A stretch of DNA of 43,751 nucleotides from contig NZ_JAJPRF010000023.1 in NCBI RefSeq assembly GCF_021206925.1, forward strand, positions 1 to 43,751. The letters are read 5' to 3'. Under the pieces are notes generated by a model, which was not told where the DNA came from, ran no database searches, and worked only from the letters and a program-made list of their open reading frames with translations. Below are positions 33,799 to 43,638 of this stretch, piece by piece. Position numbers and translations under genes: made by a program. This stretch comes from Rhodoflexus caldus (lineage in GTDB: Bacteria > Bacteroidota > Bacteroidia > Cytophagales > Thermoflexibacteraceae). Every line of letters starts with the position of its first letter. Positions within the stretch are counted from its first letter, which is position 1.

Positions 33799-35934
33799 AT
33801 GTTGCGTGCCCTTGCTCTGTGGGTAGCCTGTATTAGCCTGTTGCCTGCCGTCGCTTTTGGCCAAAATCAGCCCTTTCTGATAACTGACCGACTGCAAGAA
33901 CAGTCGGTCAGTTCTTATGCAGACTATCTGAAAGTTTCAGACGATACGCTCAGTCTGAACAAAATTGTTGCAAATCAGCATTTGCTGCCCTTTGTGCCTA
34001 CCGGCATGGAAGATATCAATTTTGGATTTTCCAAAGATATTTTTTGGTTTAGGCTGCGTGTTGTCAATCGGTCATCGGTCAGCGACAAATGGGTATTGGA
34101 AAGCAGCTATCCGATTATTGATTCGCTCACTTTCTTCATTCAGGATGCCAACAACCGGTGGCAAACTTTCCACACGGGCGATATGATACCTTTCAGCCAA
34201 CGCAATTTTGCCGACAGGCGGCTGGTACTTCCGCTGGATATTCCCGTAGGGCAGGAGCGAACAATTTTTATCAGGCTAAAAACCGAATCCTCCATTCTGA
34301 TGCCGCTGCGTATCAAACATCAGGATATATTTTACCAAACTAACAACATCGCAGAACTTGCTTACGGCATCTACTACGGCGTTATCATGGTGATGTTGCT
34401 GTATAACTTGTTCATCTTTGCCTCTCTGCGCGATGTAAATTACCTGTACTATTGCATCAGCATCGGCGGCGGGCTGATGTTTTTTGCTGCTACCAACGGC
34501 CATTTGCTTTACCTGTGGGGTGATTCGGTGTGGTGGGCTAATAAAGCTGTACCGTTTGCTATGGGAACGCTCACTTTTGGGTCTGCATTGTTTGCCCGTT
34601 CATTTTTGGAAGCCAAAAAGTATGCGCGCAGGGTAGGTGCCATGCTGATTTTCATCAAATATTCGGGTGTGCTGTTGCTCTTGATGGCATTTACTGTTCC
34701 TTATGGCGTAGTTGTTCGCGTAGGGGCAGCCTTGTTGGGGTTAAATGCCATTACCATTTTGCTGACGGGCATTCTTTGCTGGCGCAGCGGCTATCAGGCA
34801 GCGCGTTTTTTCGTGCTGGCATGGGCAAGTTACTTGGTGGGTGCGCTGCTGATTGTGTTCCGCAACTTCGGGTTGCTGCCCGATTCCTTTATCACAGGCC
34901 ATTCGGTTGAAATCGGCAACGTGATGGAAGTGATATTGCTTTCGCTGGCACTCAGCGATAAGTACAGCCTGATGCGCCGTGAAAAAGCAGCTGCACAGGC
35001 AGAAGCGTTGCGCATACAAAAAGAGGCCAATGAAACACTGGAACAACGGGTGAAAGAACGCACGCAGGAGTTGGCAGAAGCCAATGAAGAGCTCAATAAT
35101 ACCATTGAGGAGTTAGACATTACCAATACGCGGCTCAATGAAATCAATGCGGAACTGGCGCATAAAAATGCCGACATTACGTCCAGTATCAACTACGCTA
35201 ACCGCATCCAGCAGGCAATGCTGCCGCGAATAGAGCAAGTGAAAACGGCATTCAATGATTTCTTTGTGCTTTTCCGTCCCCGAGATATTGTCAGCGGCGA
35301 TTTCTACTGGTTTTCGCGCATCAACGGGCGCTACTCTGCCATTGCAGCCGTGGACTGCACCGGGCACGGCGTTCCGGGGGCTTTTATGTCCATGATTGGC
35401 AATGAATTGTTGCATGAAATTATTGATACGCGCTGCGAACTGAGGCCTGATGTTATTTTGCAGCAGATGCACGTCGGCATCAAAAAGGTATTGCGGCAAG
35501 ATGAAACATTTAATCAGGACGGGATGGATTTGGCACTGTGCGTAATTGACCATGAGGAGAAAGTGCTGCACTTCGGCGGCGCTAAAAACCCGCTGATTTA
35601 TGTTGTCAACGGAGAGTTGCACCATATCCGCGGCAGTCGTTTCAGCATTGGCGGCAAAGAGTTGCGCATCGAGCGGCAGTACGAAACACATCAGGTATCA
35701 TTTGCCGCAGGTGAAATATGTTGCTATATGTTTTCTGACGGTTATGCCGACCAGTTTGGTGGCGCAGAAGGTAAAAAATTCATGCTCAAAAGGCTTAAAA
35801 ACCTGCTTTTTGATATTCACCATCTGCCAATGGATGAGCAGTTGCAAGCCCTGCAAAATGCCCTCACCGATTGGCAGCGCTATCGCTACCGTCAGGTGGA
35901 CGATATTCTCGTGATGGGCTTTAAGATAGGATAA
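33799..35934 (+). CDS. 7TM-DISM receptor with SpoIIE/PP2C phosphatase output
   Basis: A 711-residue membrane receptor. Signal peptide 1-22 (MLRALALWVACISLLPAVAF, then G-Q). The periplasmic 7TMR-DISMED2-type region (about 25-175) contains FSKDIFWFRLRV and ESSYPIIDSLTFF. Seven membrane segments follow (about 180-395; IYYGVIMVMLLYNLFIFAS is the first). A coiled coil (400-455) connects to a SpoIIE phosphatase (about 455-711) with D501 (SGDFYW), D519 (VDCTGHG), D647 (FSDGYADQ) and D701 (VDDILV). It would sense a carbohydrate-like or other extracellular ligand and dephosphorylate an anti-sigma antagonist. Start: ATG at 33799 instead of TTG at 33793. It is the second SpoIIE sensor in the window, and no cognate STAS or RsbW-like gene lies beside either. 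Confidence 0.9.
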   Translation: MLRALALWVACISLLPAVAFGQNQPFLITDRLQEQSVSSYADYLKVSDDTLSLNKIVANQHLLPFVPTGMEDINFGFSKDIFWFRLRVVNRSSVSDKWVLESSYPIIDSLTFFIQDANNRWQTFHTGDMIPFSQRNFADRRLVLPLDIPVGQERTIFIRLKTESSILMPLRIKHQDIFYQTNNIAELAYGIYYGVIMVMLLYNLFIFASLRDVNYLYYCISIGGGLMFFAATNGHLLYLWGDSVWWANKAVPFAMGTLTFGSALFARSFLEAKKYARRVGAMLIFIKYSGVLLLLMAFTVPYGVVVRVGAALLGLNAITILLTGILCWRSGYQAARFFVLAWASYLVGALLIVFRNFGLLPDSFITGHSVEIGNVMEVILLSLALSDKYSLMRREKAAAQAEALRIQKEANETLEQRVKERTQELAEANEELNNTIEELDITNTRLNEINAELAHKNADITSSINYANRIQQAMLPRIEQVKTAFNDFFVLFRPRDIVSGDFYWFSRINGRYSAIAAVDCTGHGVPGAFMSMIGNELLHEIIDTRCELRPDVILQQMHVGIKKVLRQDETFNQDGMDLALCVIDHEEKVLHFGGAKNPLIYVVNGELHHIRGSRFSIGGKELRIERQYETHQVSFAAGEICCYMFSDGYADQFGGAEGKKFMLKRLKNLLFDIHHLPMDEQLQALQNALTDWQRYRYRQVDDILVMGFKIG

Positions 35935-35956
35935 CCGCTTGGCTCTGTCGCACAAG

Positions 35957-35998
35957 CACGCAGATTTTGGCAGATGACACAGATGACCGCTGATTGAG
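35957..35998 (+). repeat. Short CGCAGATTT-type intergenic repeat, copy 1
   Basis: The 42-bp run (ACGCAGATTTTGGCAGATGA then CACAGATGACCGCTGATTGA) is clearly similar to 43522-43563. It lies in the 138-bp gap between convergent genes. Confidence 0.45.
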
Positions 35999-36072
35999 AT
36001 GTTTTAGGAACAGAAAATTTGTATCATCTGCTTGGAACCCATACGCGAAAGAATAGAGCCCCATAAACTGCC

Positions 36073-39000
36073 TCACCTGGTTTTCCACATCCAGACAGGT
36101 AGGACGATGAATAGCCCCAGCAAGGATGTAAGCAGCCCACTGATGCCGCCTGTGGCAAAAGAGAACCAGAACACCTCTTTGTCGCCCTCGCTCAGGAAAG
36201 GTACGAGCCCCAATACGGTAGAGGCGATGCTCATCAGGATAGGCATTGCCTTTTGCATGATAGCTTTGATGATATTGCGGTTGTGGTTGCCGCTGTGGAA
36301 TTGGTTGAAATCGTTGATGACAAAGATGCCTGCATTGACCACTAACCCACTGAGCAAAAGAAAGGCAGCATATCCCCCCTGGTCAAAATAAAAACCACCC
36401 CATGCAAAGGTCAGGAAGAGGCCGATGTAAGACAGCGGCGCACTCAGAAGAATCAGGAAGGGCTGTCGGAAACTTTCAAAAAGGATGCACGTTACTATAA
36501 AAATGCCGAGCAGTAGCAGTGCTAATAATCTGTAATCTCGTCCACTTTTTCCTAATCCGAAGTAGCCATCGTTACCTTCCACCTCAACGGTGTAGCCGAG
36601 TGGCATAACAGCCTTCATTTCTTTGATTACCTCGTCGAGATATTTGCTGCCGAAATGCTCACTGCCAAAGTATTCAAAGGCTATTCTTCGCAAATACTGC
36701 CTGTTTTCTTTATAGATGGCAGGTGAGGTTTGCTCAAAGCGGATTTCACCTACCTGCTTCATCAGCAAGCCGCTGCGCTGCAAGTCTATGGGGGTGTGTT
36801 GCGACTGATAGACAGAATATTGCTCAGACCTTTTTTCACGCAAGCGAACCGGGTATTGCTCTTCTTTGTGAAAAACAAACAGTGAAGTGGCGTTGCTTTT
36901 GCTGCGGGCTTCCAATCCTTCGCGTACCTCAAAGGATGAAATGCCCCTGTCTAAAAGTGCGTCGTTGTTCAGTTCAAATACAAACTGTTGGGCACGTTTA
37001 TCGGTGTAGTTCATCAATTCGTTGCTATTGACCTCCTGAATACGCGGATGTTTGAGTAGCCGCTTGGCCATTTTTTCAGCCTGCTGTTCGAGTACGGGAT
37101 AATTGTACCCTTGCATTTTGACTCTGAAACTGGCTATTTTGTCGTGTACACTATTGGAAAAACCATCGCCAATGCCCCATACATTCCAACCGACACCGCC
37201 CCAGTCAATTGAACGAGAGATAATATCGTTTTTGACTAACAGCGGTAAAGATGAGTTTTCGTAGGCAGGCTTGAAACTGATGCTAACACTTGCATAAGTG
37301 CCCGAATAGACCATGCTGACAAATTTTTCAATACCTTCTATCTTGCTCAGGTATTTTTCCAGCCGTATGATTGACTCATTCATTTGTTCAAGTGTGCTGC
37401 CAAAAGGCAACTCGGCACTTACAAACAATTGCTTGCGTTCCAGCGAACGAAAGCCCCAACCTTCATAAACATTGGTGTAAAACAGGCGGATACTGCCTCC
37501 CAAAGCGCGATTGACGTATGGTTTGGCATATTCCTGGTACCATTCGCTGCCAATACTCTCATTGTACCAGGCCCATCCCTCTATTTTTGGGGGCAACAAA
37601 AAAACAGGTGTGCCAAATGCCAGCACCAGCAAGCAATTGACCCACCCGCGCCGCATGGCCAGCAGCCTGATGAAGCGGTAATACCATTGCTGAAAGCGCA
37701 CCATGCGCCGAACAGTAGCCATGCGGCGTTGTTCTTGTTTGCTGCTGCCTTTTTCACTAATCAGCAACTGATAAGCGGCAGGCGTATAGAAAAGTGCTAC
37801 AAGCAAAGACACCGACAAATTAACGATGATAATGAGGGCAAAATCTATCAGGTTATTGCGCTGCTCTTCGGGCAACAGCCAGACAGGCAACAAAGCGGCA
37901 AGGGTAGTAAAAGTAGCCCCCAGAATGGCCAGAAATACGAACCTGTTGCCTTTACGGCGCAGGTGGTCTAACATTACGATGGCATTATCTACAATCATTC
38001 CAAAGGAGATGGTTAGCCCTGCCAGTGAATACAAGTGTATTTGGATACCCAGCACATAGACAAAAATGCAGGTAATGAGCAGGTTGATAAGCACTCCGGA
38101 CATGAGTACGACCAAATAGCGGATATTGAAATATGCCAACAGTATAAATCCAATCAGAATCAGTACCGAAAGACCTGTACGGTAGTAAATTTTATTCAGT
38201 TCTTCGCTTATTTTTTCGGTATTGTCTTCTTCCAAGACCAATTGATAACCTTTGGGAAGTTCTTTTTCTATCTGCGCAATTTGCTCCCTTAGTGCAGTGG
38301 CAAGCACCAGCGTATTGGCTTTTTCGCGGGGAAACACACTCAAACGCACCGAATTAAGACCATTGATACGAAAATGGCTTTGGGCTTCCTGTTCGGCAAT
38401 ATATACTTTCGCAACGTCCTTCAAACGTACTTGTGGCAGCAAATAGAGTTGTTCAAATGCCTGTAAATCGTGCAGGTCGTTTTCGGTACGAATGAACAGC
38501 CGCTGCCCTGCATCGCCTTCGTACAAACCCAAATAACGTTCGTTACTGTGGTTTTGAATCAGTTCGACAACCCGTGCACGAGATAAATTATGTGCCAACA
38601 GTTTTTCCTGATCGTACTCCACCACAATCTCCAAGGGATTTACTCCGCTGATTTTGACCTCTTGCACCTGCCGATGCAGCGAAAGCGGGCTCTTGATTTT
38701 CTGCTCAATGGTACGCCTAATGGCATCGGGCGAAAAGGGTGCGGCAACGGCATATACCAACAAAGGCACGGGACGATTGCCGGAGACATTTTCATAGATA
38801 ACAGGAAAACTGCTATTAACAGGAAGCTGTGGATAAACCTGGCGAATCAGCGCCGCGACCTCCATTTTTTTGTAGGCCAAATCGGCGTGTTTGTTCAAAT
38901 GCAGCGTAACATTGCCGCTATTGTAACGGGAAACCGAAGTTATTTTTTCAATATCCGATAATTGCGAAAAAACATTTTCAAGGCGTGCGGTTATCTGGTT

Positions 39001-39156
39001 TTCAACTACTTCGGGAGCAGCCTCAGGCAGTTCATAGCTTATTTGCAACACGTTGGACTGCTTCACAGGCTGCAAATTGACGGCAATACGCGGCAATAAG
39101 GCAAAGCCTGCAAAGCTGATGGCTACAAAAACTAATATGATTCTGAATGCGGACAT
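36073..39156 (-). CDS. RND efflux transporter permease, second subunit
   Basis: A 1027-residue inner-membrane transporter of the AcrB/HAE superfamily: membrane segment near residue 5-25, a large periplasmic loop (about 30-325), membrane segments from about 330, a second loop (about 545-870) and final segments. In TM4 the proton-relay region reads GMIVDNAIVMLDH (386-398), with D390 followed by N391 where AcrB has two aspartates. It is the last gene of the three-gene operon, 18 nt after the first permease. Identity to that permease looks low by eye. The substrate is unknown: drug, detergent, lipid or metal export are all possible. Start ATG at 39154-39156 follows a short spacer. Confidence 0.9.
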   Translation of the reverse strand: MSAFRIILVFVAISFAGFALLPRIAVNLQPVKQSNVLQISYELPEAAPEVVENQITARLENVFSQLSDIEKITSVSRYNSGNVTLHLNKHADLAYKKMEVAALIRQVYPQLPVNSSFPVIYENVSGNRPVPLLVYAVAAPFSPDAIRRTIEQKIKSPLSLHRQVQEVKISGVNPLEIVVEYDQEKLLAHNLSRARVVELIQNHSNERYLGLYEGDAGQRLFIRTENDLHDLQAFEQLYLLPQVRLKDVAKVYIAEQEAQSHFRINGLNSVRLSVFPREKANTLVLATALREQIAQIEKELPKGYQLVLEEDNTEKISEELNKIYYRTGLSVLILIGFILLAYFNIRYLVVLMSGVLINLLITCIFVYVLGIQIHLYSLAGLTISFGMIVDNAIVMLDHLRRKGNRFVFLAILGATFTTLAALLPVWLLPEEQRNNLIDFALIIIVNLSVSLLVALFYTPAAYQLLISEKGSSKQEQRRMATVRRMVRFQQWYYRFIRLLAMRRGWVNCLLVLAFGTPVFLLPPKIEGWAWYNESIGSEWYQEYAKPYVNRALGGSIRLFYTNVYEGWGFRSLERKQLFVSAELPFGSTLEQMNESIIRLEKYLSKIEGIEKFVSMVYSGTYASVSISFKPAYENSSLPLLVKNDIISRSIDWGGVGWNVWGIGDGFSNSVHDKIASFRVKMQGYNYPVLEQQAEKMAKRLLKHPRIQEVNSNELMNYTDKRAQQFVFELNNDALLDRGISSFEVREGLEARSKSNATSLFVFHKEEQYPVRLREKRSEQYSVYQSQHTPIDLQRSGLLMKQVGEIRFEQTSPAIYKENRQYLRRIAFEYFGSEHFGSKYLDEVIKEMKAVMPLGYTVEVEGNDGYFGLGKSGRDYRLLALLLLGIFIVTCILFESFRQPFLILLSAPLSYIGLFLTFAWGGFYFDQGGYAAFLLLSGLVVNAGIFVINDFNQFHSGNHNRNIIKAIMQKAMPILMSIASTVLGLVPFLSEGDKEVFWFSFATGGISGLLTSLLGLFIVLPVWMWKTR

Positions 39157-39174
39157 CTAATGAATGAGCATGAA

Positions 39175-42100
39175 TTAACGAAGCGCATCTTCCACCCCCT
39201 GCTCGGGCATCAGAAACTTATACATCAAAGGCACAAAGTACAAGGCAGTAACCGTCCCGATACTAAGCCCGCCAATGATGGCAAGGGCAAATGGTCGCTG
39301 CAAATCCGCACTCAGCCCGGAATCCAATAAGAAAGGCACTAATGCCAGCACATTGGTAAGAGAAGTCATCAGGATTGGCTTGAAAGTAAGCTCGCCTGCT
39401 TGGGCAATGGCCTGATCGAGAGGCATTTCTTTGCGCAGTCGGTTAATGGCATCTATTTTCAGGATAGAATCGTTGTCTATGATGCCCAACATAACGACCA
39501 GCCCCATAGCGGCCATAATGTTCATGCTTTCGCCGAAGAGCCAAAGCATCAGCAAACTGCCCGTGAAGCCCAAAGGCAAGGTGAAAACGACAATCAGCGG
39601 CATTTTGAAAGACTCAAACTCTATGGCAAGAATAAAGTACAGCAACCCAACAGAGATGCAAAGAATGAAAATCAATTTCAACAAGTTTTCCCGATTTTCA
39701 AGATGCTGGCCGCTGAAATCTACCTTCCACTGTTGTTTGCGTGCCAGATTTTCGGTGTAGTCTATCAAGGCTGTTGCCTGCGCAGGCTCATCTATGGCTA
39801 CGCTATGGTAAATGCCTGCCTTGTCTGCCGTGAGGCTGCGGTAATCGGTCAGGAAGTTATAGTCTATAAATCGCAGCAGGGGATAGTTGCGCACGCTGTC
39901 CAAGCTCAAAAAAGCACTTGACATTTTTTGTTGGAAGGTAGGCGCTGATTCGTACAGTTGGATGGGGAGGATCTGCCCAAAGCGGCGAATTTCGGTAACA
40001 GGTCGGTCGCCAAGCATGTTTTGCACCTTAGCCACTACCTGCAAGGGATTCACCTGATAGCTGTTCATCAGGTCGTAGTTGGGAAGTAAGCGCACCTGCG
40101 TTTCTTGTAAAGTTCCTTCGCCCGGGCTGAGTCCTGCAAATTTTTGGTGCATTTTTTCAACTTCGGGCAGCAACTCAGCCGGAGGAATCGGGCGCAACCC
40201 GTTGCTGTTTCTCAGTTTGGCTTCCAAATAAACTTCCTGTGCACTAAACACAAAATCAAAGGTATTGGGCGCATCTTGTACCACCACACGCGCATTGGGA
40301 TAATTGGTAAACAGCCAGCTTTGCAGTGCCGATACCAGCTTGTTTTTTTCGGACTCGGAGGCCGTCAGAAAATAAATTTCGGTATCCTGCAAAGTCGCGG
40401 GGCTTGTTTGCAGCAAAAACTGCCGTATGCCCACGTCGCTCTCGCTGATGATGCGTTGTTTGGCAAAATATTGTGTGATTTGGTTGGTGCGACGTGCATT
40501 TTCTGCAACATCTATTGCCTCGTTCCAATTAATCAAAAGGCTCAAATCGCGCCGCTCAATGGCAGGCAGACCCTCTACCCTGAGCAAAAGAGCAAGGCCC
40601 ATCCCTGCAATACCCAGTACGAGCAAAAAAGGGAAGGCCACCTTGCGCCGCTTCCAGACAAAGTGAAAGCCTGCTTTATACAGCTTCAAACTTGCCGTAA
40701 AAAGTCGGTTGTCTTCTTTGGGCAGTGTATTTGAGTTGCGAAAAAGCAGCATATACAGCATGGGCAGCAGGAAAAAGGAAACCAGCAGCGAAGTAAGCAG
40801 AATAGCCCCTACTGCCACCGCCTGATCGTATGCCAATGCGCCCGAAATTCCCCCCAAGAAAACCAAAGGAATAAATACGGCTTGCGTAGTGAGTGCAGAA
40901 CTGAGCAAGGGCGGCACCATCTCCGTTGTACCTTCTACACAACTGTCAAGCAGGTTTTTGCCTTGTAAACGCTTCTTGCCGATATGGTCAAAAATAATGA
41001 TGGCATTGTCAATGGTCATGCCTAAGCCAAGCGCAAGCCCCGCAAGCGAAATGATATTGACAGAAATGCCAAAAACGCCAAATACCAGAAAGCTCATCAG
41101 GAAAGAAGTCGGCAGAATAACCCCAATCAGAAAGGGAATCCGATAGTTGCCGATGAATAAGAACAAGACCAGAAAGGCAAACAATCCACCGAAAATCAAG
41201 TCGTTGCGCAGGTTGCCGATGCTCACATCGAGCAGTATGGATTGGTCTTGGGTGATGTGAAAATCAACATCGGGATAATTCCGCTTCAAGTCGGCCACCG
41301 CCGCATGAAACTGCTTCATCAGTTCGGGCATTTGCGCCTTTGCCTGCTTGTGCAAGGTAATAACGATGGCTTCCTTGTCGTTGAAAAAATGGAAACCCTG
41401 TGGGCGTTGGATGCTGTCTTTCACTACTGCCACTTCTTTGACCCTCACCACCTGACCGCGAGGAGTATTGAAAGCGATGCGCTCTACCTGAGCCGCATTT
41501 TCCAAACGACTCACCAACTGCATAAAGTATCGGTACTGGCCATCCCGCACCGATACTGCGCCTATGTCCTGATTGTTCCGGCGAAGTGCCTCGGCAATTG
41601 TCTCTTCGTCTATTTGCAAGGCTTGCAGTTTTTCCTGCAAAGGCATCACAAATACCGCAGGGCGCTGCAAGCCATTGATGTCCACCAGCGAAACGCCCTC
41701 CAAACCTTCCAGACGTTTTTTGATGACAAACTCTGCAAGATTGCTGAGGGCAACCATACTGACATCGCCTTTCCCGACTATCTGCAAGCGTGCTACCGGA
41801 ACATCTGATGTATTGATTCTGATGACCTGAGGGCGCGTCATGCCGCGTGGCATACGATTGGTAAGCTGATCTATCTTCTCGTTGACTTCTATATAGGCAA
41901 TCTCCATATTCGTCCCATACTCGAAAACAAGTTCCGCCTGCCCTGATTCGCTGTTTGCCCGACTGTTTATCTCACGCAAGTTGCCCACGGTAAGCATTGC
42001 CTCGCGCATCGGACGAAATACCGACTGTTCTAACTCGGCAGGCGAAGTGTTGGGCATCTGTACTTTGATGACTATGCGCGGTACGTCTATGGCAGGCAGC

Positions 42101-42201
42101 AAAGAAACAGGCAAATACCAAAGCACAATACCACTCAATGCAAGTAGTACAGCGAAAGTCATTCCGACTGCAATGGGTCGCTGAAATAGAAATCTGAACA
42201 C
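39175..42201 (-). CDS. RND efflux transporter permease, first subunit
   Basis: A 1008-residue RND permease starting MFRFLFQRPIAVGM, the standard N-terminal helix opening of the family. It uses a GTG start (42199-42201), as no in-frame ATG lies nearer. Periplasmic loops at about 35-330 and 545-850 alternate with two membrane blocks of six helices. The TM4 relay is LGMTIDNAIIIFDH (393-406) with D398-N399, again D-N instead of D-D. The duplicated C-terminal block contains GLVVMLGIIDNDSILKIDA. It probably works with the adaptor 17 nt upstream and the second permease downstream. Both permeases of the operon appear full length. Confidence 0.92.
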   Translation of the reverse strand: MFRFLFQRPIAVGMTFAVLLALSGIVLWYLPVSLLPAIDVPRIVIKVQMPNTSPAELEQSVFRPMREAMLTVGNLREINSRANSESGQAELVFEYGTNMEIAYIEVNEKIDQLTNRMPRGMTRPQVIRINTSDVPVARLQIVGKGDVSMVALSNLAEFVIKKRLEGLEGVSLVDINGLQRPAVFVMPLQEKLQALQIDEETIAEALRRNNQDIGAVSVRDGQYRYFMQLVSRLENAAQVERIAFNTPRGQVVRVKEVAVVKDSIQRPQGFHFFNDKEAIVITLHKQAKAQMPELMKQFHAAVADLKRNYPDVDFHITQDQSILLDVSIGNLRNDLIFGGLFAFLVLFLFIGNYRIPFLIGVILPTSFLMSFLVFGVFGISVNIISLAGLALGLGMTIDNAIIIFDHIGKKRLQGKNLLDSCVEGTTEMVPPLLSSALTTQAVFIPLVFLGGISGALAYDQAVAVGAILLTSLLVSFFLLPMLYMLLFRNSNTLPKEDNRLFTASLKLYKAGFHFVWKRRKVAFPFLLVLGIAGMGLALLLRVEGLPAIERRDLSLLINWNEAIDVAENARRTNQITQYFAKQRIISESDVGIRQFLLQTSPATLQDTEIYFLTASESEKNKLVSALQSWLFTNYPNARVVVQDAPNTFDFVFSAQEVYLEAKLRNSNGLRPIPPAELLPEVEKMHQKFAGLSPGEGTLQETQVRLLPNYDLMNSYQVNPLQVVAKVQNMLGDRPVTEIRRFGQILPIQLYESAPTFQQKMSSAFLSLDSVRNYPLLRFIDYNFLTDYRSLTADKAGIYHSVAIDEPAQATALIDYTENLARKQQWKVDFSGQHLENRENLLKLIFILCISVGLLYFILAIEFESFKMPLIVVFTLPLGFTGSLLMLWLFGESMNIMAAMGLVVMLGIIDNDSILKIDAINRLRKEMPLDQAIAQAGELTFKPILMTSLTNVLALVPFLLDSGLSADLQRPFALAIIGGLSIGTVTALYFVPLMYKFLMPEQGVEDALR

Positions 42202-42218
42202 GATTAAAATGGTTGCGA

Positions 42219-43313
42219 TTAGTTCTGCTTGACTTTGACCGGAGAGTTGTGGGCGAGTTGCAGGTTGTTATCTATGATTACCCGATCGCCTGATTTAAGC
42301 CCTTCTATGACTTCTACCAAATTTACATTTTCCAGCCCTGTACTTACATAGTTCCATTTGGCTTGTCCGTTTTCTTCGGTAAAAACAACTTTTTTGCCCG
42401 AACGCAAGACCACCGCCTCACGCGGAACGGCAAGGGTGCGGTGCTGCGGAACAAAAATGGTTGCGCGGGCATTCATCCCTACGTACAAGTTGCGGGGATT
42501 GAGAATTTGCAAGCGCACTTTGAGCATCCCGTTGCCCGCCACACGCGGGTTGATGTCGCTTACAAATGCTTCGTAGTACTCACCCGGGCGACCAATCGCA
42601 TACAAACGTGCGCGTTGTCCTTTCTGTAACAAAGGTAACTCCGACTCCAATACATCAAGGACTAATTCCAACCTATCGGGTGCATACACCGCACAGGCAG
42701 CTTGTGTTGCACCGATAAAATTGCCGCTCCTGAGCTGCATATCTGCAATGATGCCTGCTATGGGGCTTTGCAGCTTGCAAAATTCGAGATTGAGTTTGGC
42801 TTGTTCTACCTCCAGCATGGCAGTGTACAAACCGCTTCGGTATTTGATGCGCTCGTGCAGTTCGGGGTCAATACCGACATCAGGTTTCAGGTGATTGCCA
42901 CCAAACTCTACCAACTCTCTGATATATGCTTCACGGGCAATTGCATACTGGTTTTCCGCTTTACGCAGGTTTAGCAACTGCTCTACGTTGTCCAACTCGG
43001 CGATGGTTTCGCCGGGGCGCACGCTTTGTCCGTTTTGTAAATAGATTTTGCTGATAAAGCCCGGCTGCCTGAAACGCAATTCTGCTAAGTTGGCAGACTC
43101 TATTTTCCCTGCTGCCTCTATCTGATAATCAAATACTTGCATTTCAAGCGGTAAAATACGCACCTCGGTCAACTCCGCCTCGTCATTCATAGGTTTGGGC
43201 TGCATACCCGTCTCCTGCGCCGCATCACTCGTTTTGCTGCACGCAGAAAAAAGCCCAATAAGTCCGGCACTGAGGATGAGAGAGAGAATTTGTAGGTAAT
43301 ACTTTGACTTCAT
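42219..43313 (-). CDS. RND efflux periplasmic adaptor lipoprotein
   Basis: A 364-residue membrane-fusion protein. The lipoprotein signal MKSKYYLQILSLILSAGLIG leads to LFSAC with C25 as lipidated cysteine. The biotinyl-lipoyl-like part has RQPGFISKIYLQNGQSVRPG (82-101) and its return strand AGIIADMQLRSGNFIG. An alpha-hairpin (about 108-172) lies between them. The beta-barrel and membrane-proximal part follow (MLKVRLQI, YVGMNARATI, VPREAVVLRSGKKVVF). It joins the RND permeases to an outer-membrane factor; none is visible in the window. It is the first gene of the operon; no clear Bacteroidota -7 box was found upstream. Confidence 0.93.
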   Translation of the reverse strand: MKSKYYLQILSLILSAGLIGLFSACSKTSDAAQETGMQPKPMNDEAELTEVRILPLEMQVFDYQIEAAGKIESANLAELRFRQPGFISKIYLQNGQSVRPGETIAELDNVEQLLNLRKAENQYAIAREAYIRELVEFGGNHLKPDVGIDPELHERIKYRSGLYTAMLEVEQAKLNLEFCKLQSPIAGIIADMQLRSGNFIGATQAACAVYAPDRLELVLDVLESELPLLQKGQRARLYAIGRPGEYYEAFVSDINPRVAGNGMLKVRLQILNPRNLYVGMNARATIFVPQHRTLAVPREAVVLRSGKKVVFTEENGQAKWNYVSTGLENVNLVEVIEGLKSGDRVIIDNNLQLAHNSPVKVKQN

Positions 43314-43344
43314 ATAGCAATATAACTACATTGGTAAACAATTT

Positions 43345-43464
43345 TCACTTCCGCTTGATTTTAAATATTGAAAAATAGAGCATGTTCTCATCTTTCATTA
43401 GTTCATCATTGATATTAGGAATGCTAACCCAACCATCGGGCAGATTGGTAAACATAAAACCCAT
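43345..43464 (-). pseudogene. Possible C-terminal remnant of a protein-coding gene
   Basis: The minus strand reads a 39-codon frame from ATG at 43462 to TGA at 43345, with product MGFMFTNLPDGWVSIPNIND followed by ELMKDENMLYFSIFKIKRK. The codons look protein-like, and the open frame continues upstream (GKEIIDQTN) until a TAG at 43498-43500. It may be the tail of a decayed gene or a chance frame. I recognise no family. Confidence 0.3.
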
Positions 43465-43521
43465 ATTGGTTTGGTCTATGATTTCTTTTCCTACTCTCTA
43501 CTCATCAAATAAGCCTTCAGA

Positions 43522-43563
43522 AACGCGGATTTTTAGCAAATAATGCAGATTTGCGCTGATTTT
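43522..43563 (+). repeat. Short CGCAGATTT-type intergenic repeat, copy 2
   Basis: AACGCGGATTTTTAGCAAAT and AATGCAGATTTGCGCTGATT align over about 42 bp with the sequence at 35957-35998, with one gap. Confidence 0.45.
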
Positions 43564-43638
43564 TTAGTCTGATATATTGTAAAAGTGAAATAACATTTCT
43601 CAAAGAAATAGACTTTTTGGAAGCTAAGAAACTGAAAA

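Noticed and set aside
36073-42201. Metal-type (CusA) RND assignment
   Set aside because: Neither permease shows the methionine-rich relay and no metal-binding neighbour is present, so the substrate class is left open.
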